Source of the DNA: an uncultured Flavobacteriales bacterium | GTDB taxonomy: Bacteria > Bacteroidota > Bacteroidia > Palsa-965 | NCBI GenBank assembly: GCA_937974275.1 | Contig: CALJIF010000039.1 | Coordinates: 1-64,000 of the forward strand | Direction of reading: 5' to 3' | Length of the DNA: 64,000 bases | In this document: positions 27,594-37,799 of the stretch, piece after piece | Layout of the letters: every line of letters starts with the position of its first letter | How positions within the stretch are numbered: position 1 is the stretch's first letter | Notes under the pieces: generated by a model | Databases searched by the model: none | Told to the model about the DNA's origin: nothing | What the model saw: the letters and a program-made list of their open reading frames with translations, nothing else | Translations under genes and position numbers: made by a program

Positions 27594-29000
27594 TTACATA
27601 TTCAGAGCACGCTTGCCCGTTGCATCTAAACACGCCTCTTTCAAGGCTTCGCTAAATGTCGGATGTGCATGACTCATTCTGCTGATATCTTCTGCGCTGG
27701 CTCTGTATTCCATTGCTACAACAGCTTCACCGATAATATCCGCAACGCGTGGTCCAATCATGTGAACGCCGAGTATTTCATCATTCTCAGCATCTGCAAG
27801 CACTTTGATGAATCCATCGGTATCCATACTCGCACGGGCACGTCCGCTGGCTTTGAACGGAAATGCTCCCGACTTGTACTTACGACCTGCTTGCTTTAAC
27901 TGTTCTTCTGTATAGCCAACACCCGCAACTTCCGGCCAGGTATAAACTACACCCGGAATCAAATTATAATTAATATGCGGATGCTGTCCTGCAATTGTTT
28001 CGGCAACAAACACACCTTCTTCTTCTGCTTTATGAGCTAACATTGCTCCTCGCACCACATCACCAATAGCGTAAATGTGAGGAACCGCTGTCTGCAAATG
28101 ATCGTTAACAACAACACGGCCGCGCTCATCAGCAGTTAATCCTGCTTTGTCAAGATTTAAACCATCTGTATATGCACGACGACCAACGGATACTAAAACA
28201 TAATCGCCTTTCAACTCAATTGTTTGACCTTTAGCTAAATCTTCTGCTTTAACCGTAACTTCTTTCGCTTTAGCAGCAACTTCAGTAACCTTATGGCCTA
28301 AGTAAAACTCAAGACCTTGCTTCTTCAACACTTTGAGTAATTCCGTGCCTAAAGCGCCGTCCATAGTACCAATAATTGAATTGGTAAATTCTACAACGCT
28401 AACTTTACTGCCTAAACGCGCATACACTGATCCCAATTCCAATCCGATAACTCCACCACCGATTACGATCATGTGTTTCGGAATTTCCTGAAGTGATAAT
28501 GCTTCGGTAGAAGTAATCACACGCTTTTTGTCGATCGTGATACCGGGCAACGTGGAAGGTTTAGAACCCGTTGCAATGATGATGTGTTTACCTCCAATAT
28601 CAGTTGTTTTACCTGTACCGTCAGTTACACGAACGGTATTCTTGTCGACAAATGAACCCATTCCTATGAATGTGGTGATTTTATTTTTCTTCATCAGGAA
28701 AGAAATTCCCTGTGAAGTTTGTTTCACCACATCCGCTTTGCGTTCTATCATCTTTTTCAAATCCACCTTAGGCTTCGATACTTCAATACCGTGCTCGGAA
28801 AAATGATGCACCGCATTGTAGTAATGCTCAGAAGAATCTAATAGTGCTTTAGATGGAATACATCCAACGTTTAAACAAGTGCCGCCTAATGCATTGTATT
28901 TTTCAATGATTGCGGTTTTAAGTCCAAGTTGAGCACAGCGAATCGCGGAAATGTATCCTCCCGGACCTGAGCCAATAACAATAACATCAAACTGATCCAT
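27594..29000 (-). CDS. lpdA: Dihydrolipoyl dehydrogenase (E3)
   Basis: 468 residues from the ATG at 29000; an in-frame upstream extension would overlap lnt and is not protein-like. The FAD site GSGPGG is at 10-15. The redox disulfide C42/C47 is in GGTCLNVGCIPSKALL. NAD-site GGGVIGLELGSVYARLGSKV and the C-terminal dimer-interface histidine block HAHPTFSEA are intact. It reoxidises lipoyl groups of 2-oxoacid dehydrogenases and the glycine cleavage system. No E1/E2 gene is adjacent. It has its own -7 box just past the lnt stop and ends at a strong terminator. Confidence 0.95.
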   Translation of the reverse strand: MDQFDVIVIGSGPGGYISAIRCAQLGLKTAIIEKYNALGGTCLNVGCIPSKALLDSSEHYYNAVHHFSEHGIEVSKPKVDLKKMIERKADVVKQTSQGISFLMKKNKITTFIGMGSFVDKNTVRVTDGTGKTTDIGGKHIIIATGSKPSTLPGITIDKKRVITSTEALSLQEIPKHMIVIGGGVIGLELGSVYARLGSKVSVVEFTNSIIGTMDGALGTELLKVLKKQGLEFYLGHKVTEVAAKAKEVTVKAEDLAKGQTIELKGDYVLVSVGRRAYTDGLNLDKAGLTADERGRVVVNDHLQTAVPHIYAIGDVVRGAMLAHKAEEEGVFVAETIAGQHPHINYNLIPGVVYTWPEVAGVGYTEEQLKQAGRKYKSGAFPFKASGRARASMDTDGFIKVLADAENDEILGVHMIGPRVADIIGEAVVAMEYRASAEDISRMSHAHPTFSEALKEACLDATGKRALNM

Positions 29001-29021
29001 AACCTCTTGGTTTTTGAAGCA

Positions 29022-29029
29022 CAAATGTA
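29022..29029 (-). promoter_or_regulatory. -7 promoter box for lpdA
   Basis: TACATTTG on the minus strand (exact consensus) lies 21 nt before the lpdA ATG, and starts just after the stop of lnt at 29036. Confidence 0.55.
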
Positions 29030-29035
29030 CAGGTT

Positions 29036-30658
29036 TTACTTGTTCTTGAAGCGTTGCAAATAGGAAAGCAAGTACAGAATTGAGCCGATAGAAATACTTG
29101 CCAATGCAATGTACAAGCAAACTATTCCGATGAAATCACCGTGCCGAGTATAAAATGTTTCCGTGGTTTGTGAAGTTAGGGTTCCTTTAATTGCTGCAGG
29201 TTGCCACCAAGAGGTAGCTTGTTCAATATCACCGCGTCTATTGATAATACAGGAAATTCCGGTGTTTGCGGAACGCGCAATACTTTTTCTGGTTTCTATG
29301 GCACGTAATCTTCCGTATAACAAATGCTGTTTGTATCCGGGAGTGTCGTCCCACCATCCATCGTTGGTGATGATGAAAATAAAATTAGCTCCGTTGCGCA
29401 CGTATTCCGAAACGTAATCACCATAAATACTTTCGTAACAAATTACCGGTGCAATAACTCCGTCACCGTAGGAAGGAACAAACACGGAGCGATCTTCTTG
29501 TACTCCAAGTGAACCTTTTGTGCCTCCCATATCAATGGCCAAATCTTCCAGAAAACGCAGGTATTTTGGGAAAGGCATTTTCTCCACACCCGGAACTAAT
29601 TTTGACTTGTGATATACATCCAGTTTGCCGGTGCTATCCAAATAAACTGCGGTATTGTAGTTGTCGTAATAGCCCGGTTGCATCTTTAATTTTCTCGCGG
29701 TTGCACTAAGCTTTTCGTTTTCTGCATAAAAGCGTGCAGTAGATGCACCGGTAATTATTTTCACACCGTTCATTCGTTTACTCAATTCAATTAAGCGACG
29801 AATACTGTATGAATACTGCATTTCATTCTCCCAAATATCTTCTACCAAAGCCGTTTCCGGCATTACGAGATAATCGGTTGATGTGTCTGTTTTTGCGACC
29901 GCGAGATCAGTCATTCGTTGAAGCTGTTCTTTGAAGTCGGAACTAAACTTCCGATAAGGATCAATATTAGGCTGAACTACAACAACATTAATTGATGTAG
30001 TCGGATCTTGTCGCCCTTCGAAATTGTAATACAAGAGCAATGAAAAAACTGTCGGAATAAATGCAGTCAGAATCAGACCGGATGTAATTATAATTCTTCT
30101 TTTAAAGTCGCGATAGAGCGTATTTCTGTAATAATACAAATGGAAGAGGATGACATTGATACTTAAGATCCAAAGACTGCCACCAAATACTCCCGTGAAC
30201 TCATACCACTGCACCAGTTGCGGAAATGACGCGAGATTGTTGCCAAGCGTTAACCAAGGCCATGTTAAGTCCCAATCTAAATGAAGATATTCAAATGCAA
30301 TCCAAACCGGAATTATGAAAATAGCATTCCACGATTTATTTATTTTTTTGCGAAGCAAGTGGTAAATCTGAAATGTAAAAGCCATCAACAATGCATTGCA
30401 CAATATGGCCATTGCTGCACCACCGGCAGAAGCATAATAGATCCACCACGTCGTACCAAGATTCCAAAGAAAGAACGTGAGATAAGAATACAAAAACAGA
30501 TGTTTGCTCTTGAAGCGCGTATCAGTAATGATGTGTTGTTCTAACAACAACAATGGAATCCACGCTATAAAAATCAGCGGAGAAAATCCGAAGTTTGGCC
30601 ACGATACAATCAGCAAAAACGCAGCGCTTAAAGAAAGAAACAACAACTTTCTATTCAT
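29036..30658 (-). CDS. lnt: Apolipoprotein N-acyltransferase
   Basis: 540 residues. Six to seven membrane segments in the first ~220 residues lead to a periplasmic nitrilase-fold domain with the catalytic triad E (MPETALVEDIW), K (YHKSKLVPGVEKMPF) and C (VICYESIYGDY). FIITNDGWWDDTPGYKQHL and RLRAIETRKSIARSANTGIS are typical of Lnt. A last membrane segment closes the protein. Lnt N-acylates the lipoprotein N-terminal cysteine in the inner membrane. A perfect -7 box ends 5 nt before the ATG. Confidence 0.93.
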   Translation of the reverse strand: MNRKLLFLSLSAAFLLIVSWPNFGFSPLIFIAWIPLLLLEQHIITDTRFKSKHLFLYSYLTFFLWNLGTTWWIYYASAGGAAMAILCNALLMAFTFQIYHLLRKKINKSWNAIFIIPVWIAFEYLHLDWDLTWPWLTLGNNLASFPQLVQWYEFTGVFGGSLWILSINVILFHLYYYRNTLYRDFKRRIIITSGLILTAFIPTVFSLLLYYNFEGRQDPTTSINVVVVQPNIDPYRKFSSDFKEQLQRMTDLAVAKTDTSTDYLVMPETALVEDIWENEMQYSYSIRRLIELSKRMNGVKIITGASTARFYAENEKLSATARKLKMQPGYYDNYNTAVYLDSTGKLDVYHKSKLVPGVEKMPFPKYLRFLEDLAIDMGGTKGSLGVQEDRSVFVPSYGDGVIAPVICYESIYGDYVSEYVRNGANFIFIITNDGWWDDTPGYKQHLLYGRLRAIETRKSIARSANTGISCIINRRGDIEQATSWWQPAAIKGTLTSQTTETFYTRHGDFIGIVCLYIALASISIGSILYLLSYLQRFKNK

Positions 30659-30663
30659 TGCTG

Positions 30664-30671
30664 CAAAGATA
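30664..30671 (-). promoter_or_regulatory. -7 promoter box for lnt, giving a leaderless-type transcript
   Basis: TATCTTTG on the minus strand ends 5 nt before the lnt ATG at 30658. A Bacteroidota start site about that far downstream would make the ATG the first codon of the RNA. Confidence 0.6.
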
Positions 30672-30697
30672 TTATTGAATACGAGTTAAAACGAAGA

Positions 30698-33600
30698 TTA
30701 TCGCATGAGGTACATCTTTCCCCATCCTTGAATTATGTATGAATCAGCGCCGCTTTCGCGCTGTTCAATGGCATTCCCATTTAATCGGGTAATGACCCGA
30801 TACAAATACACCCCATTTGCCAAACGATCGCCGAACTGATCCGTGCCGTCCCATGCATAAGTGGTGATGTTTCTGCCGATGCGAATGTCTCCCAATTCTT
30901 CTCGACTGATTTCCCGAACTACTTTTCCGCTAATAGTCATAATTTGAATAGTAAACACTTGAGGAACTTCACTTCCTGTTAGTGTAAATACAAACTGCGT
31001 TGACGTGGTAAACGGATTCGGATAATTAATGACGTTGGTGATAGTTGCTTTATTAATTACTTCAAACGTGATGCGGTAATCAACCAATCCTGAGTTGTTG
31101 GATGATCGGTCTTTAGCTTGTACTAAAAGCTCATACACGCCGTCTGTTTGTAATGTTGGCGTGTATAGAATTTTGCAGCTATTATTCGGTAATACAGCAG
31201 GAGTGAATTGTAGTTCGCTATTCCATGGCAATAACTCCAAATTGGACTGGTTGGGTCTGCGAATAAACACACGGAAGTCAGCAGTGTCGTTTAACGCTAA
31301 AAATTGATTTTCATCTTTTAGCGTAATAAGAATTTGAGGACGTGCGGACACGATGTCGCCATTCATGATGTGCATTCCATCAAACGTAACATCGAGTAAT
31401 GGATTAATGCGATCCGTGCCGACATAAAACGGCATCATGGCAATATTATTGAAATGATGTCGTTCCGGCTGACTATTCACATTACCAACAGGATTTACTT
31501 CCATCCACAATTCGTTCAATCCGGGATAGCCTTCCGTGGAGAAATTTAAGGTTGCGGTAAAATACGTGAAGCCCGCAAATGGAGGAGCAGTTAGCTGTTG
31601 AGGCAGGTTGTGAATGTTGCCGTTACGATCTTTAATCCAATACGTGATGAGCAAGCTGTCTGAAAATGCCCATTCAGTAACGTTTCTTACCGCCATTCGC
31701 AGTTTGATGCTGTCGCCTTCCTGGATAGTGTCGTTATATAAACTAAACTCCAATGGAGGATCTAGTGCCGCGTCGGGTACCGGAGTATACAGCACATGCC
31801 AACGCTGCAATTGAGCAGGCGTACGATTCGTGTCGTCAATAGTTCTCAATATTAATTGTAATCGCGGATATGAATTAACATTCACAAGATTTCCCAAATT
31901 CAAAATATCTGTGCTGTCTTCGGGTAAACGTTGAATCATGCTCTTGTTTCCGTTATTATCGATGCCCCAGATTTCAAGTGCAACTGAATCATTGCTTGGC
32001 GTTTCATCATCCGCTTGTTTCCAGTGTAACGAGCCCCAGGCACTTGCAGGTCCAATAATTTCTGATGCAATATATCCTTCCCGCCAATTGGTTACAATTG
32101 TATCCTGAAACGTAATTACAGATTGAATATTTTGACCGATAACTTCATCTGCAGTTCCAACGGCATCTCCTTTACGTCCCCAAATAATAAATGCTGTGGT
32201 ATCGGAGATATTGCCCGTGCCCACCATACCGCTTCCAATAGACTGCAAAGCATTACGCAGTCCCGTGTTATACTGACTTGCCGAGTGCAACCACTGACTG
32301 TATACTAAAACGTAATGTCCTGTTGGAATTTGGTTAATGAACGCTTCTATTGAGGCTCGCCAACTGGAATCATTATCAAAATAATCAAATGCCTGTAATG
32401 GTTGATTTGCCACACAGGCGTAGTTTCCATACACAGGATGCACGCCGGGCGAACTAACATTAAAACTCCAAGGATTCCCGCTAACAGGATCTATTACTGC
32501 AATAGAAACACCCGGAGGAGCGCAAGTAAAAATGTGTTGCGTAGCACCATTCATTTTGTACCAAACCTCATTCCAAGGCACGGTTGGCCCGTAAATGCCA
32601 TTCTTCACGCTAATGGTTTTAACGTCATTCACAAAATCAAAACGTCGTTGAGGTCGATTCAATTGGACATATTGGTACGCATCATTTTTAAATTGAAAGA
32701 TGTGATCTTGTCCCCAACCGGTTTGTCCATTGATATATTGAAAGGATGATTCTCTCCAAACAAAAGCATCGTTCGGTGTAATCGAATCCGGACTCACACG
32801 CCAGAAGTACACCGAGCTATCAGCAGTTAATAAAGTTGGTCGCCAGGTGACAACTCCACCGGGCGCGTTAATGACATACGTTTGTTTGAAGGGACTGTTA
32901 AATAAATCAGTTGTATCCAATTCAAAACGATACGTTCGTTGTGGTTCAAATACATTGATTGTAGAAGCTTTGAGTGTGACTGTATCGGTAGGAATTACTG
33001 CGTATGGATACGGATAGATCGGCGCAATGGCACTTCCTTTAATTAATAAATCGACGTCAGGAATGGTGTAATTATTGGTTTCGTTTAATTCAGCAACCTG
33101 TCCATAAAAGTCAACGTAAATATTAAAGCGATTTAATCCGATACCATTCTGCACATCAACAGGAACTATGAAAGAAACGGTGTCGCGATAATATGGGGCA
33201 CGCACTTGTTGGAAGTAAGTTGCGGTATCACCATTGGGTAAACGACGTTGCACGCGTACCACAATGGTATCATTAATTGCTTTGCCCATATTGCTTATTA
33301 CACTGTTCACAATGATGGAATCAGGATAAGTTTCCTGGTCGAAAGAAACATCGGCGTTTGTAATTACATAATCCGGTTGTTTGAAAGAATTAATTTTCAC
33401 GGCAGGGTCTCCGTGCAACGTCATTTCCAAGATCGTAGACTTCATGAACAAGCTGGAAGGATTGCTGTTTTGAGCCTCCAATGCTGCTCGTTTCATGCAT
33501 GTTCCAATACTGTTGCCGTATTCGGTTTGTCCAATAGCTTTATATAAACGGGAGGTATATGCATCCAGAAATCCTGCTACTCCTAAACCAACGGATGCGA

Positions 33601-35761
33601 TGTAACCAATCGTTCCTTTGTTTTCGATTAATGTGAAGGCTTCGCTGGAACTAATTCCGGTTGAGTGTAAATCTCCGGCGTAACAGGAGTTGGCAATCAG
33701 TAAGGGATAACGATCAAAGTTGTTATATGTGGAAGGATCGTCTATACTTTGGTCAAAACCTGTTCCGGAAGCATGTCCGAAAAACGTCATGATAGACACC
33801 CCGTCTTCAATTCTTCTACGCAAGGTGTCGGACGAATTAATTTGAATCGGATTGGAACTCGTCTTTAAATAAGTTTGCACAACTCCGCCAAACGAAGTGT
33901 CTTCTATGGTTGCTTCGTACGTCTGCAAATAATATTTGAACGTATTTTGTTCTGCCGTAAACGTTCCACCTCCGAAGTGTAACACATGTTTCATCCATTC
34001 CGCAGGCGCATTGTTTTCGTATTCAATTACTTTATCCAAATACCATCGCGCTTCGATACTATCTTTTGCCGCTAATCGTCCTGTCGCGATAGCAGGTTCC
34101 CATGTTGTTCCATTCAAGCCTGCCGTAAATCCAACGTCCGTGGAAGGATAACCGTACGTGGGAACGAGACACATGGAGTAGTACGGTTGTGATCGCGATA
34201 AGTAAGTGTAATAGGATTTTCCGAAGAGGAATAAATGTCGCGGTGCTGACGGACTATTTTGAATTAAATAATCCGAAAAATTACGAATGCCGTTGGCGTG
34301 GTGATGAATACCAAAGGCAAATTGATCGTATAATTCTTCAACATTGGCCAGAATGACATGATGCGTTCCTCCTGCTATTGAAGCACGATAGTTTTGATAA
34401 TCCTGAGCAACATTCCACAATTTGCGATGCGTAACAATTACAAACGAAGAATCACCGAGGTTCGCGCCATAATTCGTAAACGCGCCGTTAGCACCTGCAG
34501 GAGTCAACGAAGTAATGTTTTGAATTCCCGATTCAATAAAAACAACAAACGGTTTATCGCTACCGTTGCCGTTAGGTACTAATGCCTGAAAACCTTGAGG
34601 TCCGAAGATGGTCGGAATGCGTCGATTGCCGTATCGATCATACACGTAAACAGCGCCTGCTCCGCCCATGTTAACCATGTTGAGAAGAGAAGAACCTTGA
34701 AGTGTATTATCAGGAAGCCAACCTGCATAACGCGTTCTGCTGTCCATGTTCCAGGTATGCGGATAAGTAAGTTCCGCAAATGCAACTGCGGTACGTCCGG
34801 ATGAAGCAGCCGAGGAATTGTTCAGGCTGGCAACTGCTACCTGCAATTGAGCTGCGTTTAAATCTGCTGCAGGGAAAAATTGATCATAGGTGTACACTGC
34901 GTAACCATCGTATGTGGTGTCGTAAACAGTGCTGTTATATTGCACACGAATGGTGTTTTCGTTCGCTACCGCATAATCGTTGGAGTGCGAACCAACGCGA
35001 ACACGAAGACGCGCTGCAGGACCCGAAGCAAAAGCACTCGATGATATCAATGGTATGGTGGTACTTTGGCCAAAATAAAATTCGGGTCCATAAAATCCTT
35101 CTGTCGGTATATATTGCGGATCCGTAATGCCCAAGCCGTCTGTAGCGCCTTGCATGTAAATACTTCCCGCGTATATTTCTTTACTCAGAAAATAAGTTGA
35201 AGGCGTGTAAGCACTGAATGTCGTGTCTTGGTAAAAGGAGTAACGTAAGTTGTTTATTGCATTATTCCATGTCAGAAAATAAATGGCCGTATCAGAAAAT
35301 AAACTGTAGTAAGGATTGAGTTGCTGCGCAACGCCGCCATACAATCCTGCGTCTGCTTCACCGCGATTTCGTTCTCCGTAAAATTCAATAAAATCACCGG
35401 TGTTAAATTGACCGTCGCTTTCACCTTCGATCCAAATGGGCTGTTCAACGCCTAAACGAAACAACTGAAAATTTCTTGGATCAATAGCACTGAGCGAACC
35501 GCCTGTTAATGCTACGCCATTGGCTAACGTCGTGGAATCTATACGGTAAACACCATCATTAACAACTTTAATTTTCAGGTAACGCTGATTGTAGTTGATC
35601 CATTCGTTTCCGAAAGGTTGAGCAAACAAACTTCCGCAAAACAGAAAACTCAATACTATCAAATAATAAGCGCGGTTACTATATCGTAACGCCTTAATTT
35701 GTCTCGTTATAAACGGACTAATTCGCTTTTTTATTGATATCGAGTCGTAAAGAGAATACAT
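30698..35761 (-). CDS. porU: Type IX secretion system sortase PorU (C25 gingipain-like peptidase)
   Basis: 1687 residues from the ATG at 35761, which overlaps the porV end by 44 nt. The signal peptide (hydrophobic LIVLSFLFCGSLFAQ) then starts unusually late, so a later non-ATG start is possible. The C25 domain has catalytic His about 663 (FFGHASG) and Cys about 693 (NSCYAGD). Ahead of it is a large beta-rich region, and behind it are several Ig/CARDB-like domains (TYPDSIIVNSVISNMGKAIN; EGDSIKLRMAVRNVTEW). A C-terminal FlgD-like domain ends the protein (AWDGTDQFGDRLANGVYLYRV). PorU cleaves sorting domains from T9SS cargo and links the cargo to anionic LPS. The protein is clearly longer than the roughly 1150-1300 residues of studied PorU proteins. 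Confidence 0.88.
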   Translation of the reverse strand: MYSLYDSISIKKRISPFITRQIKALRYSNRAYYLIVLSFLFCGSLFAQPFGNEWINYNQRYLKIKVVNDGVYRIDSTTLANGVALTGGSLSAIDPRNFQLFRLGVEQPIWIEGESDGQFNTGDFIEFYGERNRGEADAGLYGGVAQQLNPYYSLFSDTAIYFLTWNNAINNLRYSFYQDTTFSAYTPSTYFLSKEIYAGSIYMQGATDGLGITDPQYIPTEGFYGPEFYFGQSTTIPLISSSAFASGPAARLRVRVGSHSNDYAVANENTIRVQYNSTVYDTTYDGYAVYTYDQFFPAADLNAAQLQVAVASLNNSSAASSGRTAVAFAELTYPHTWNMDSRTRYAGWLPDNTLQGSSLLNMVNMGGAGAVYVYDRYGNRRIPTIFGPQGFQALVPNGNGSDKPFVVFIESGIQNITSLTPAGANGAFTNYGANLGDSSFVIVTHRKLWNVAQDYQNYRASIAGGTHHVILANVEELYDQFAFGIHHHANGIRNFSDYLIQNSPSAPRHLFLFGKSYYTYLSRSQPYYSMCLVPTYGYPSTDVGFTAGLNGTTWEPAIATGRLAAKDSIEARWYLDKVIEYENNAPAEWMKHVLHFGGGTFTAEQNTFKYYLQTYEATIEDTSFGGVVQTYLKTSSNPIQINSSDTLRRRIEDGVSIMTFFGHASGTGFDQSIDDPSTYNNFDRYPLLIANSCYAGDLHSTGISSSEAFTLIENKGTIGYIASVGLGVAGFLDAYTSRLYKAIGQTEYGNSIGTCMKRAALEAQNSNPSSLFMKSTILEMTLHGDPAVKINSFKQPDYVITNADVSFDQETYPDSIIVNSVISNMGKAINDTIVVRVQRRLPNGDTATYFQQVRAPYYRDTVSFIVPVDVQNGIGLNRFNIYVDFYGQVAELNETNNYTIPDVDLLIKGSAIAPIYPYPYAVIPTDTVTLKASTINVFEPQRTYRFELDTTDLFNSPFKQTYVINAPGGVVTWRPTLLTADSSVYFWRVSPDSITPNDAFVWRESSFQYINGQTGWGQDHIFQFKNDAYQYVQLNRPQRRFDFVNDVKTISVKNGIYGPTVPWNEVWYKMNGATQHIFTCAPPGVSIAVIDPVSGNPWSFNVSSPGVHPVYGNYACVANQPLQAFDYFDNDSSWRASIEAFINQIPTGHYVLVYSQWLHSASQYNTGLRNALQSIGSGMVGTGNISDTTAFIIWGRKGDAVGTADEVIGQNIQSVITFQDTIVTNWREGYIASEIIGPASAWGSLHWKQADDETPSNDSVALEIWGIDNNGNKSMIQRLPEDSTDILNLGNLVNVNSYPRLQLILRTIDDTNRTPAQLQRWHVLYTPVPDAALDPPLEFSLYNDTIQEGDSIKLRMAVRNVTEWAFSDSLLITYWIKDRNGNIHNLPQQLTAPPFAGFTYFTATLNFSTEGYPGLNELWMEVNPVGNVNSQPERHHFNNIAMMPFYVGTDRINPLLDVTFDGMHIMNGDIVSARPQILITLKDENQFLALNDTADFRVFIRRPNQSNLELLPWNSELQFTPAVLPNNSCKILYTPTLQTDGVYELLVQAKDRSSNNSGLVDYRITFEVINKATITNVINYPNPFTTSTQFVFTLTGSEVPQVFTIQIMTISGKVVREISREELGDIRIGRNITTYAWDGTDQFGDRLANGVYLYRVITRLNGNAIEQRESGADSYIIQGWGKMYLMR

Positions 35762-36803
35762 TGGAGTATAGGGCCACCGATTGATCGCCAATATCGGTTA
35801 GCGCATAATCGATAGATAGCGATTTGAATTTTACGCCAATTCCGAAATTCGGCTGGAATGTAGTAACTGATTTTCCGAAAATATCTTGAGCCTTTTGAAT
35901 GTTGGTAATACCGCCCCGCAAATACACCATTTCTTTAAAGCCGGCTTCAAATCCCAGCATCGGCTCCATGCTCCAAACTCCGGTTCTCAGCATTACGTTT
36001 CTTTTTCCGTCGAAGGTATTCACCATGTCTAAAGAACCTTCCACCGAAAATAGTTGCTTACTGCCTAAAATGTACTTCTTGCTTGCACCTAAAATCATTC
36101 TAGGTAAAGTCAATTCCAACGAATTGGAAGGAATTTCATTTCCGGTTGCGGCAAAAACATCAATCATGTCTTGAGACAAATTGAAACTCCATGCGTTAAA
36201 CGTAGACGTAACATCTCTTACAACCGCTCCAAATCTCCAGCCTTTCACGTCATATTGCGCACCCGCATCAATTCCAAATCCCCACGCGCCCGCGAAGTCG
36301 CCCACTTTACGACGAATAATTTTCGCATTTACACCATAGTTCAATCCTTCAATCGGTGCTTTGCGCGCATAACTCAATACGAAAGCGTAATCCTGAGAAG
36401 AGAATGTAGTAATACGATCGTAATCGATATTGCCGCCGGCATCAATAAGTTGCGTGGTATTAGGAATGTCGTCAACCGCAAAACGAATGACGCTGAAACC
36501 AAAAGAACTGCTGCTATCGATAACACCGCCAATGCCCAGATAATCGTACTTGGCAATTGACGCGAAATATTCAGAATGCATCAAGCCAACTTGCATGTTA
36601 TTGCGAATGCCCATTAAACCCGCGGGATTCCAATATCCGGAAGTCACATCACGAACGGAACCTACCTGAGCATTACCCATACCTAATGCACGCGCGCCAA
36701 CTCCAATCGCAAGAAATTCATTGCTGTATTTTGGAGCCTGAGCATGCAGCGTCTGAAAGGTCAGCGTTGCAACAAGCGAATAAAATAGAATACGAAGTTT
36801 CAT
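35718..36803 (-). CDS. porV: Type IX secretion system outer-membrane protein PorV
   Basis: 361 residues. The signal peptide ends TLHAQ. The mature barrel starts with FLAIGVGARALGMGNAQVGS and GYWNPAGLMGI, the hallmark of the PorV/PorQ family (a FadL-like 14-strand barrel). It closes with FNPNFGIGVKF-like and FSLRLDIN strands. PorV receives folded cargo from the SprA pore and delivers it to PorU. The next gene, porU, starts inside its 3' end, as in many Bacteroidota, which favours PorV over PorQ. Confidence 0.9.
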   Translation of the reverse strand: MKLRILFYSLVATLTFQTLHAQAPKYSNEFLAIGVGARALGMGNAQVGSVRDVTSGYWNPAGLMGIRNNMQVGLMHSEYFASIAKYDYLGIGGVIDSSSSFGFSVIRFAVDDIPNTTQLIDAGGNIDYDRITTFSSQDYAFVLSYARKAPIEGLNYGVNAKIIRRKVGDFAGAWGFGIDAGAQYDVKGWRFGAVVRDVTSTFNAWSFNLSQDMIDVFAATGNEIPSNSLELTLPRMILGASKKYILGSKQLFSVEGSLDMVNTFDGKRNVMLRTGVWSMEPMLGFEAGFKEMVYLRGGITNIQKAQDIFGKSVTTFQPNFGIGVKFKSLSIDYALTDIGDQSVALYSNVFSLRLDINKKAN

Positions 36804-36863
36804 GATAATGAGTTAAAGATAGAGCATTCAATTAACGCTTGCAACAACGAATTATTGAGGATT

Positions 36864-37799
36864 TTATTGCGTCAATGTGTCTAAATATTTAGCTGCATAG
36901 ATGGAATACAGTAGCGCTCCTTTCACGTTGTAGTGCGCCGGATCAGCGTATAGCCTGCGGTCCTGCATGTTACCGGAAGATACAGGGTTGCCGCAGCTAA
37001 TTTGTAATTGATCGCACAATACCTGAAGTTCGGCAATTCGGGCTTCATATCCCGGAAGTTGTTTCGTGTACGAAGTGTGTACCGGAGCCAGTAATACAAT
37101 CAGCTGTGCCCCGTCTTTACGACACAATTCAGCCAGTTCTTGCAAAGCTGCTGTAAAATGTTCGGGTAAGCGTTTGGGATAAATATACGGTCGTAACGAG
37201 AAGAAATTGCTATCGCTCATTACTGCTTCGCACGGACTATATCCATCTTTATACTGATAATCGTACTTGCTCTTTTTGCCCGTAAATCCTCTAATCGCCG
37301 CATTTCTGTACTTATCGGAAAGATGCGACAGACTGTATGCGGCATTCCACTTGAACCCCCGAAACCTCGGATCGAGTTCGCTTAATCCCTCATACAATTT
37401 CGCATTCGACAAATACGGAAAGTAGCGTGGATAATGATAAATACTATCCGGACGATCACCCAATGAATGAATATCTGCCAATAAAATAACTTGTTTTGGT
37501 GCGGGACTATTTTCCCGAAAGGCTTCATAACATCGCGTAACCAATGGCAGCGTGGCTCCCGTCATACCGATATTATAAACTCGTGCACCTAAAAATTTTT
37601 CTAAAACAGGAGGATAGAGTTGACATTCAGCACGAGAACTCCCAACAATTAAAACATCCGTTTCATGTTTATAACTAAAGGCCGTATTCAGTTTATCGAA
37701 TTCTCCTCCTTCATTGGATCGTATTCCCATATAAATTAGCTCCCTTACACCATAAAGCAGTGCAATGCAAACGCCGATATATAGGAGCAAACGTTTCAT
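36864..37799 (-). CDS. SGNH-hydrolase-like partner of the MBOAT acyltransferase
   Basis: 311 residues. One N-terminal membrane anchor (LLLYIGVCIALLYGVRELIY) is followed by a periplasmic domain of the SGNH/AlgX-AlgJ type. The nucleophile block is VLIVGSSRAECQLYP (serine in GSSR), an oxyanion-type Asn lies in YNIGMTGATLP, and the DxxH pair is in YADPAHYNVKGALL. Such proteins transfer the acyl group carried over by an MBOAT protein to a polysaccharide. Its ATG overlaps the MBOAT stop as TGATG, so translation is coupled. The acceptor is unknown. Confidence 0.75.
   Translation of the reverse strand: MKRLLLYIGVCIALLYGVRELIYMGIRSNEGGEFDKLNTAFSYKHETDVLIVGSSRAECQLYPPVLEKFLGARVYNIGMTGATLPLVTRCYEAFRENSPAPKQVILLADIHSLGDRPDSIYHYPRYFPYLSNAKLYEGLSELDPRFRGFKWNAAYSLSHLSDKYRNAAIRGFTGKKSKYDYQYKDGYSPCEAVMSDSNFFSLRPYIYPKRLPEHFTAALQELAELCRKDGAQLIVLLAPVHTSYTKQLPGYEARIAELQVLCDQLQISCGNPVSSGNMQDRRLYADPAHYNVKGALLYSIYAAKYLDTLTQ

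Noticed and set aside
29001..29120. 40-residue N-terminal extension of lpdA
   Set aside because: Overlaps the lnt coding region, lies upstream of the lpdA -7 box, and does not resemble the E3 N-terminus.
36864..37799. Possible further T9SS component in the porV-porU run
   Set aside because: The GSSR and DPAHYN motifs identify an SGNH-type acyl-transfer partner of the MBOAT gene, not a known Por/Gld/Spr protein.
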